Below the pieces are notes generated by a model. That model searched no databases. It saw only the letters and a list, made by a program, of their open reading frames with translations, and was not told where the DNA came from. The translations under genes were made by a program, and so were the position numbers. 64,000 nucleotides of DNA from Enoplolaimus lenunculus (lineage: Eukaryota > Nematoda > Enoplea > Enoplida > Thoracostomopsidae), in NCBI GenBank assembly GCA_030248215.1, contig JASANG010002630.1:1-64000 (forward strand), given 5' to 3'. Below, piece after piece: positions 55,646-64,000 of the stretch. The number at the start of each line of letters is the position of its first letter. The first letter of the stretch is position 1.

Positions 55646-57609
55646 TCCTTTTACAGTTGTTTGTTTCAATGTAAAACGTTAATAAATACAGCTAACAACT
55701 GATGCTTTAAACAGACAACCAGAACGATATTCACCAAAGAAAAAGACGGACATACCCCTATCCTACACCAAAAGCTTTGAGCAGATTAAAAATAAAAGCG
55801 GTTCTACAGTTTTTGGAATACCTTGCTGGAATTTAGAGTCTCAAATATTTTGCTGTTTTTAAATTATGTTAAAAATGTTGACTGTTTATTGTTAAGAGTT
55901 GATTTTAAATTGTCGACAGCTATCAAAAGTTTTTTACCACATTATTCAAATGCAATGCGATCGTTTATTCAGTTTGTTTTGTTATACATAAAAATATTAT
56001 ATAAGGTACAGTTTGCGACTAAATTATCAACGAAATATTGTAAAGCAATATGCAGTAATTTCATAAACAGGAATGACCCATGTTAATATATGGAAGGTCT
56101 GCAGACTTAACGAAAGCGCAAATCTATGCCTAAAGCAGGGTACAAATCTAAGCGAAAGCCCGAATACAAACCTAATCCTCAGCCTAAGCCAAAGCCTCAC
56201 CGTCTCTAAATGCACCGGTCTTTGTTTCTTATAGGCAAATTCCTATAATTAACAATGGCCAAACCACTAGTCCATTATGGGCTAAGAAGTGCACTGTTGT
56301 ACTCACCACCGTTGGTTCCATTTTTGAAGCATTAACCAAACTGGCCTAACAATAACCTAGTCCCAGTTCGAGGAAATGCTCTAGTATTTGAGTGATTGAC
56401 CAATGTTACTTTTATTTCCCCTACAGTAGATTAAGCATATTCTTATTAAGCCTAAACCTAAGACGAAGCGTTGAAAAAAGTGTCTACTCTTTAATAGTTC
56501 CACCAGAAACAAGGACGGCCCTCAGTTTTTTATAAGATTCCTCCAGCTGCAAAACCATATTTAAACTTGAATGGGTAGGTTGTGAGACTTTTTAAACTAT
56601 GAGATGAGTAAAATACTTCTATCGTACTTATATGTGCCAAATCTGAATCTGCTTAGAAGAAGCTATATAGCTATTACTATAGTAATGTTCATATTAGCGG
56701 AAGCTTAGCCCTTCTATTCGCTATAAAAGAGAAAGTAGTATAAAAAAGCATAAAAAAGACAATTTTACGTTTACCTTTGCAGCCCGGCCCTCCCGGGGGA
56801 TGAGGGGGAATTAAAACAGGAATTTGGGGTTTTTGGGGTCCCTCCCCCCCCCCCCCCTCCCCCAATTAAACAAAAACAAAAAAAAAAAATTCCAGAATAT
56901 CAGGTTTTGTCTTTAAACCACAAAAATACAATACAACACGGGGCAAAATATCTCGCTGATGAATAGAAAAGCGACTAAACGAAGTATATATAGATTTTGG
57001 TGAAATATGAATATGAACCAACTATTAAATCAGCACTAAATGTTGTCTAAAAAGCAGATTAATTTTTCTTTTAAGTAATAATATATGATCTTTGTCCAAA
57101 AATCGTAGTCCAATGGAAGCCTTGGCCGATTTTTGACGTAAAATGCGAAATAATTAGCACGAAAACGTGATTTAGAACATCGAACGACTACTACTTCGAA
57201 GTATTCCACCAGTGGATGCCTAAAATTTTAAGTGGTGTTCTGTAAACACTGTAAATTACTGAATTCTCAACATAAATTTTCAACATAATAAATTTCCGTA
57301 TACAACTTCAACAGAAATGCCGCAGGATTCCAAATTTGATTTTGAATTTGAAAAATACATTTAAATTCAAAATGTTTATTAGATTCATGCCGGAAGTGGA
57401 TATATTAAAAATTAGCAATTATGGTCTTCAAAGCCGTAGTTTTAGAAGATTTTTATTTGACAAAAGCGTAAAACTCCTATTTACACGTGCAAGTTTTTGT
57501 TCTAAATACCCTTTCACTAAATTTGCTGCTGTTAGTTGCAGCTGCAAGTTTTAGCTGCGAAAACTTGTACATGTAATTTCGGCTTTAAGGCAATCAAATT
57601 CAAACTTAC

Positions 57610-57801
57610 AGAAGCCAGTAGTCCGCCTCCCGGTGCTCCACCACCGCCTGCGTTGCCTCCGGCTCCAACACTGGCAGATGTTCGATTTTTAGCACGTAAT
57701 TTTGCCAAGCTATTTTCGGCAACATCTGCACGTTCTTCAGCATCCTCAAGTTGCAGTTGCAGGGCGCGATACTTTTGCAAATTAACGTTTGCAAGTTCTT
57801 C
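57610..57801 (-). CDS. MYH: MYH gene 2 penultimate exon: rod end and Gly-rich tail
   Basis: 64 codons. [20 protein letters not shown] and [12 protein letters not shown] match gene 1; the following [20 protein letters not shown] differs in sequence from gene 1 but has the same Gly/Ala/Ser character. A GTAAGT donor at 57609 ends it in phase 0. Confidence 0.85.
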
Positions 57802-60800
57802 CTGCAAGTTTAAGCTGATTGTAAAACAGTTTGTGCGAAATTTTAAAATTTTATGTTTATGCAATTAATGTTATGCAGGGTTCACGTTATAACCGGGCCA
57901 GCTAGGGACACGTTTTTCCCTATAAAACTATTAACAGATGTCTTTGCTGCTATAAAACCCTTGTTTGAAAACCTAACGCTCACTAGCGATAGTATTCATT
58001 TTGATGCTTACCGCTTCTTCAATTTGTCGTTTGTACGTCTTCAGTTTTGTTTGAAGTTTGTCGACTAAATCAGTCAACCTGTCTTGGTTCTTCTTTTCTT
58101 CTTCAATCTGCAATTTAATATTTATCAACAAAACAGTAAACAATGTATACTAATATAGCTCCAGCCAGAGCTCATATTCGTTAAATGGGTATGGAATCCA
58201 TTACCAGTTTATCAACAAACATGTCAAAATAACGTACTCCTGCAATTGCAAAATGCGGGACAATATTATACTTGTCGAATGCAATAGATAGTTTAACGAT
58301 AAAGTTATCAACCCTACGAATTCCTACAGTTGCTAAAGTCAAAATCGGCACAGAAGAAAGACTATAGTCAAAATGCAAAAAATGTGCTGATTTTCAAACC
58401 TCGCCATTCAGTGATTCGACCGCTACAAGACCCATCACGAACTGGTGATATATGCTGCACGGGCTCAGGATGGCATCAGGTGCGGTACATTTCAATTATA
58501 ATCAACCTAACAAGTCAACGGGTTTCTTCACTAATTGCTGCAGATACACAACACCACATAAGTATGCAAATGAGTATACATGCAAGAGTTATATATCCGC
58601 ACACCTTAAAATTCTAGGAAAATGAGCGCAAATACGAGTTCCCACCTACTTTACAAATAATCTCTCGATTTCTGGGGCGCAACACTTAGCAGTTAATTGG
58701 TTTAAAACGTTTTTTCTTCAAAATTTTCCCCTAAATAAATGAAATCCAAACTACGCTTTGTCAACGCCGTTTGTAAAAATATAAGCCTTAGCTTACAATG
58801 AGCGTGACATTAATTAGTAATGCGCAGTAGAAAGCAGCATAAACAAACCTGGAACTCAAGCTCTTTAATACGTCTTTCTTGTTTGCTTGCGTTTTTGTTA
58901 AAATCAGTCACTCGTCTGATCTCGTTGTCTAATTCGCCTTCTAGCTCGCGAATCTGAAAAATATTACAGAAAAAGCAATTATTAAACGCAGTATAACAAA
59001 TATGTCACTTAGAGCATACGGAGGTTTTAATTTCAATACTGTATAAATTAGCATAAGAAAAGAGTATGACAGTTGCCATTACTTATCAACTAGAAAATTA
59101 TTATCATTCGAGCTTAAAAATTTTTTAACGACTTGGAGATTTTGCGCTGCTTATGTGTTGCCACTGATGAAGGTAGAAGAAATAATGGAACAAAGTGTAT
59201 TGACCCGTCGATTGAATCCCTTTGACACAAAAGTTTGCAACTCATCCAGATTTGTGCGACTCATTTTGTTGAACAACCACGAGTCGCCTTCATCATTCGA
59301 ATTAAACCCAATTTTGTAGCATAAATGGATTTTCCTTCTACTTTAGCTACATTTTAGCCTTTATGGTTTGAAACATTTTTCCAACTTCGAGACCTTCTAC
59401 TTCGTGAAAAAAATTTGCTTCCAGCCATGAAAAGTGTCAAGCTCCATAGGAAGTCACATGAAACGTTTGGATGCCCCTCTTGAAAAAAAACTAGCCAGCC
59501 CATGTATAGAACAGGACTGGATCGTTTTCCGAAGGGGCTATAATAGAGTCAGTTTAACTTTTAGACTTATTTTTTGATAAGGCTTAGGCTTTGGCTTAGG
59601 CTTTGGATTAGGCTTAGGCTTAGGATTAGGCTCATCCACACGCTTAAGCTTAGGCTTAGGCTTAGGCTTGGAAATATGCTAATGCTACTGTTCCGGCTCT
59701 GTTCTATGCATGGACCAACTAGCCCAATCATTGCAAGTTAGGCTGGCTGCTGGTCTTGCTGAAACAAACAAAACACACAACTCATGCCAGGTGCATTTTT
59801 CTGCACAAATTGTACTCAGTTGAACATTGTTGTCTAAAAAGCAACATCTTCGACTCCTGGTACAAAAGACTTTTGATTAAACTTGCTAAAGCATCCAACT
59901 ACAATTCAGTGCTTACTCGAGATTCAAGTTTTGCAATAATTTTCTTGCCGCCTTTCAGTGCTGCTGCTTCAGCTTCGTCCAGACGAGCTTGCATATCCTG
60001 TAAGAAACCGCGTATGTTATTGGCCAATGGACAAATTTGTTTACTGACTATCAAACAAGCAATTTAGAATTAATACACTGCGATTTTAACACAATCCGTG
60101 TATCTTAGCTTTCAATCTGTAATTAAGTAGTTCAAGCCTAAATAGCGCGTTATGTAAGTTTTCGTTTCAATATCTAGTTTGAGGTTAAGTGCTTATTAAT
60201 TGTTTCTCCAATTTTTTATGTCTGTATTTTGAAGTTGAGTTGAACTATTCATTAAAATTTTAAAAAATATCATAATCAGCGCGTTTTTTTTCTGTTTTTA
60301 AAGTAAGTTTCGTGTTTTATTTTAGCAGTTTCAAATTTTCGCTTAGATTCAAAAAACAAACTAATCATCGTATGACGTTAATACTGACTTTGATTTGTAT
60401 TTCTAAACCTTTACGCATTCGTTCAATGTGTGTCGAATGTTCTTGTTCTTGGCGTAACTCTTCAGCTAAACGAGCCGCATCTGCTTCTGCTTTTTTGCAT
60501 CGCTCTTCAGTTGCTTTGAGTTCAGTGAGCCCTTCGTCCAAGTCGGCCTGGAACCGTTTAAAAGTTAGCAAAACGCAAGAATAACTAAGTGTGTAAACGG
60601 ACTCATTGCAATGTTTCGGCAAAATTTTTGTGTTGACCGATTCAGTTATGACTACATAATGAGCGGAGGTCTGAGTTCAGCGGTACTTTTTTTAACGTTG
60701 CAGGGCTCCCGGTTCAAAAGTTATGACCCTTTAAACTTCATCTTTTTACTAAAGAAACCAGGGTTGTTGGCCGGAAAAAATTACCGGAAAAAATGGAAAA

Positions 60801-63634
60801 ATATTAAACGATTCTTAAATATAATTTCCAACTAGATATGATATAAAATAACGTTTTTAGACGACATGTAACTAATTTTCGTGCAACACATTAACAGTGA
60901 CCGTGTGTATATGTCCACCAGGACACATTATATGTCCGAAAAGAGGAAAATAGCTGCATTTGAATATATAAATAAATTTTAGTGGCACGAGATTCAATGT
61001 AAAACTACATATGCATTTTGTTCGGTTCACTTACCAGGTTTCGTCGACAGTGGGGCCAAAGTTAGGGCGCTCAAAATTGAAACCTTCCTTTTACCTTATG
61101 ATTTAATACAAGAATACATCTACCTTTAACCTCGCTTTGCTCGCGTTGTTGCAGCAACTGAGAGGCTTTGATGTCAAAAAACCCAAAAGTGTCTTGGGAT
61201 TTAACATATACTTTAAAAACAAGTGTGACTGTTTAGCTCGCTCCACTCATGAGCTTCTGATGTTCTGATAACCTCCTCCGATTATCCCACGCCAAAACTT
61301 AAATTTTGAAAAATTCGAATTTTAAGGTCCCAAATTCCTACATTGGACTTAAAATGATTTTGTCAAAAAACTATACAAATTATATACCATTGGACACAGG
61401 TTACGTAGCTAAGACGAATATTGTTAAATGTTTTCCAATCAGACGTCTGGCTAACGAGTCAGTGACATATAATTTGTCCAACTTATCGAAAAAAATTTTG
61501 GGTCCCAAGGGGCTGAACTTGTGGCCTTAAAACTAGAATTTTGCAAAAATTCAAATTTGGGATTAAAATGATCAGGGAATGTCATCAGAAGCTCAAATAT
61601 GCAGAAAATTTAAAAATGCAACCATTTTTGGGCTGGCTAAGGATGGGATAACTGATCACTCAGACAAAGAATAAATTTTTTCCATTTTTTTCCGGAAAAA
61701 AATAGAAAAAATTCATTTTTTCCGGTCATAATTTCTTTCCGGAAAAAACATCCCTGATACAAACCACGCACATACACCAACCAATTTTGTTAAACGAATA
61801 AACCTGGTAAAGCTTATACTTTACGAACAGGTGAACGATAGATACTTCCTCTTCCATTTTTAGCGTGTTTGTTTTGTAATTTCGAGGGCCATTACTTTTG
61901 AACCGTTGGCCTTGCAGCCATAATAGTGGCACCGTTGAACACAGCACTTATAGAATAGACCACTTTTTGTTAAATTCCTAGAAGGGTCCAGATTCCGTAC
62001 TTCCGTCTGCTATAAAATTCACCAAAAACTTATACATTCACTTGCTAATGGCAAACAAGCAAGAATTTAATGGCAAAGAAGCAAGCATGGTGGAAACCGC
62101 CATATCGCAGTGTTTTACATCATCTCTCTATAAGCTTAAGTAATTTGATTTAAGCTTAAGCTAATTCACCGGTATTAAACTAACTGTCCAGATTAACTAA
62201 ACTAACCGGTAGATTTAGTTTTAAACTCATTTAAAATCTTACATATTGTCAGTTTAAGCTAAACTTAATGAACTATGAGATACACGGTTTTACTTGTTAT
62301 TTAAACCAAAAATAAGTTGACTTAAACTCGTGTTAAACTTAAAAACACGTTACTCAAATGTGTGTAGCACCTATCATCAGTTGGTAAAATTTCCTGTAAT
62401 TTTGGAACCAGTGCATTTTGAGGTTCGAAATTCAGCTCACTGTTCGCGTTCGATTCGCCATACTTCTGCAGCTGCACCAGTTTTGAGATCTGCAGTTACT
62501 GATGTTCGTCAGTTGGAAAACCTAGCGCAACTGATGATAGGTGCTATACGCATTTGACAATATGGGCCCTACATGCAATGCTTGAAGTTCGCCTTCCAAT
62601 TTGCGTTTTGCCGTATTCAATGAACCAGTTTGGGCATTTAGTTCGTTTGCTTGCTCTCTGGCTTCATTCGAATCACTTTCAGCTTGCTTACGAGCACGCT
62701 CCACCTGAGAAAAACGAAAAAATCATAAAATTTGCGAGTACTACACTCTCTTCTACTCTTAAGGTGTATTGTAGAAATGGTAACGGCGTTAATTCCAAGG
62801 TTGTCCAACTGGATACTAAATTTAATATTGGGTTCTTAGCTAATTGTACCAAATTATAAATAACCGTCTGGGAGTTACAAACGCAGGAGTAAGGTTTAGG
62901 TCATGTTTAAATTAATTAACCCTTACCCAATAACAAAATTTGTTTCTTAGAACATTATTCAGCAAAAAGTTGGTGTAAGTTTACAAAGTTATAAAAAATT
63001 TGCTAATCTAAAAATCCCAGGTTTGCGAAAACATTTACATTTTACTAATCACACATAGCTTGCGATTTCGCAGTAACTAGTAAACCATGTTCAAAATTTT
63101 ACAGCTAAGTTTCAAATGTCGAAACTAGTAAACATACATGGACATGCGGCGTAGGTAAAATTAGTCTAATAAAGACATGGCTCCATTTAACTATTTTACA
63201 AAATAAAAATTTCTATTACAAAATTTACATCTTATCTGAACCAAACTGATTCAGAGGCAAACTTATAATTGCTGCGGTCTTCCTCAAACCAAAATCTGAC
63301 AACCGTAATGTATATAATCCATCTTCGCATGTATGATTTTTCATAACCCTTTTCAATATATTTGTGATCATTAATTTCTGTTACTTATATTAATTCGGCT
63401 AACCCCCTTCCACCAAAATCTCGGTTTACGCGTCATGCACCTGATCCATTGTATGCAGCATCTCTTCTTTTTCCGACTGCAAAATTGCCGTTCGTTTTTC
63501 GCTCGTATTGTACTGTTCACGCAATTCATCCTTTTGCCGTTGTTCATCTTCAAGATGTACTTGTAATTCGCGGATTTGGTCTTGAAGTCGCTTCATGTTC
63601 TTTTGCGCTTCTGCGTTCGATTTGTTTGCGTGAT
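57610..63634 (-). CDS. MYH: Second muscle-type myosin heavy chain gene, 3' rod exons (partial)
   Basis: Tandem paralogue upstream of gene 1, same strand; head and most of the rod lie off the right edge. Exons seen: 63441-63634 ([20 protein letters not shown]..), 62573-62704, 60389-60547, 59917-59997, 58849-58953, 58012-58107, 57610-57801. Junctions are in phase, and lengths 132, 159, 81, 105 and 96 equal those of gene 1. The 57610-57801 exon ends in a Gly-rich tailpiece ([20 protein letters not shown]) followed by a consensus GTAAGT donor, so a short terminal exon holding the stop is expected between about 53 and 57.6 kb; I did not find it. Reading through the donor gives a stop 26 codons later inside a repeat, which is less likely. 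Confidence 0.93.
59497..59716. mobile_element. GGCCCATG-type MITE with TTAGGC repeats, perfect 8-bp TSD
   Basis: Ends AGCCCATGTATAGAACAGG and ..CTCTGTTCTATGCATGGACC, flanked by AACTAGCC at 59489-59496 and 59717-59724. Interior GGCTTAGGCTTAGGCTTAGG. In MYH gene 2 intron. The 8-bp duplication places the family with hAT-like elements. Confidence 0.85.
60672..61937. mobile_element. Outer TIR element containing a second element
   Basis: About 55-bp inverted ends: GTTCAGCGGTAC.., TTGCAGGGCTCCCGGTTCAA at the left and, reading the other strand at the right, GTTCAACGGTGCC.., GCAAGGCCAACGGTTCAA, both followed by AAGTNATGNCCCT. The 60759-61756 element lies inside. Confidence 0.65.
60759..61756. mobile_element. 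998-bp hAT-like element with CCGGAAAAAA ends (nested)
   Basis: Begins CAGGGTTGTTGGCCGGAAAA and ends TTCCGGAAAAAACATCCCTG; flanks AAAGAAAC (60751-60758) and ATACAAAC (61757-61764), 6/8. No transposase frame. It carries repeat copy 2 of the 117-531 family, so that family is probably this element's interior. Confidence 0.7.
62364..62546. mobile_element. Fold-back MITE 27 bp from a MYH gene 2 splice donor
   Basis: Inverted ends TAGCACCTATCATCAGTTG and its complement; interior TGCATTTTGAGGTTCGAAA etc. The right end stops 27 bp before the end (62573) of the 62573-62704 exon, so it lies just inside the intron. Confidence 0.7.
63441..63634 (-). CDS. MYH: MYH gene 2 exon with an intron not present in gene 1
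   Basis: 194 nt starting with the last two bases of an Asp codon (G|AT) and coding [20 protein letters not shown] to [10 protein letters not shown]. Gene 1 codes the same segment ([18 protein letters not shown]) inside one 527-nt exon, so this acceptor (GTTTTCAG at 63635 onward) marks an intron gained in one gene or lost in the other. Confidence 0.9.
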
Positions 63635-64000
63635 CTGAAAACAAGCCAGCTGTATAAAGTTACACTTCGAAACAAAACCCCAGCCAGATGGGTTCGAAGA
63701 TGGCTGTGGCCCCTCCAACGACTATGACAAATTTGAATTTTGCATTCAAGTTTTGCGTTTTGACACAAAAAATCACAAATTAATAGTAAAATAACACACA
63801 AGTTTAATTGGTGGTCATCCTAATCTCGCTTTCATTGATTTGCTCAATGCGTCATTTATTTTATCGTGTGCCCGCCGTGTGGAAAATTGACACAACCATT
63901 TCCAAGTACGGTTTTAAAATTGCTAGAAGAAGGAAACTGGATTTGAAAACTTTTTCAACTTCCGACTGCTACCGATTTTTCAAACTCAAGTAGTTTAAAC

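Larger units (their letters stand above)
52895..57609. other. Spacer between the two myosin genes
   Basis: Should hold the promoter of gene 1 (candidate near 53.75-53.81 kb) and the terminal exon and 3' UTR of gene 2. Recognisable content: the 54850-55048 palindromic MITE, repeat copy B (55190-55645), CCTAAG-type remnants (56096-56230, 56410-56520), a G/C-run block at about 56780-56890 and a GTGCAAG-type fragment (57470-57595). No other gene seen. Confidence 0.6.

Noticed and set aside
57532-57609. Continuation of the MYH gene 2 frame to a stop at 57532
   Set aside because: It crosses a consensus GTAAGT donor and enters a GTGCAAG-type repeat, so it is more likely intron than coding; kept only as an alternative.
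48000-59700. True telomeric sequence from CCTAAG runs
   Set aside because: Runs are short, degenerate and confined to MITE interiors within gene introns.

Overview
The window is nuclear DNA from an intron-rich, AT-rich invertebrate animal. It has spliced genes with GT-AG introns, a TFIIF subunit, an AS160-type RabGAP and muscle-type class II myosins. The introns and spacers are crowded with small non-autonomous DNA transposons. I cannot place the species further than non-vertebrate metazoan. Most open frames in the window are noise. The genes below were built exon by exon from splice sites, reading-frame phase and family conservation.

Layout. (1) About 0.7-16.8 kb, minus strand: the 5' half of a TBC1D1/TBC1D4-like RabGAP. 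PTB1 and PTB2 are visible; the catalytic TBC domain is not and should lie off the left edge. (2) 16.8-20.7 kb: spacer between divergent genes, filled with nested hAT-type MITEs and a GTGCAAG-type inverted-repeat cluster. (3) 20.68-30.25 kb, plus strand: a complete 12-coding-exon GTF2F1 gene (TFIIF alpha/RAP74), 523 codons plus stop. (4) 30.3-34.3 kb: convergent spacer dominated by a 1.86 kb fold-back element made of short tandem repeats. (5) 34.36-52.89 kb, minus strand: a complete muscle-type myosin heavy chain gene with 26 coding exons, 1,958 codons plus stop, every exon junction in phase. (6) 52.9-57.6 kb: spacer between tandem myosin genes. (7) 57.61-63.63 kb, minus strand: the 3' rod exons of a second myosin heavy chain gene in the same orientation, with the same exon sizes but one extra intron; its 5' part lies off the right edge.

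The genes are unrelated in pathway: Rab/vesicle control, general transcription initiation and muscle contraction. The two myosins form a head-to-tail duplicate pair. The most unusual content is the repeat fraction. It includes Helentron-like elements with tandem cores that repeat an octamer (ATTTGCAT), one carrying a TTAA-flanked piggyBac-like MITE that contains a tRNA-Gly-like sequence. It also includes at least ten hAT-like MITEs with recognisable 8-bp target duplications, each family with its own subterminal short repeat, and several fold-back elements inside myosin introns.
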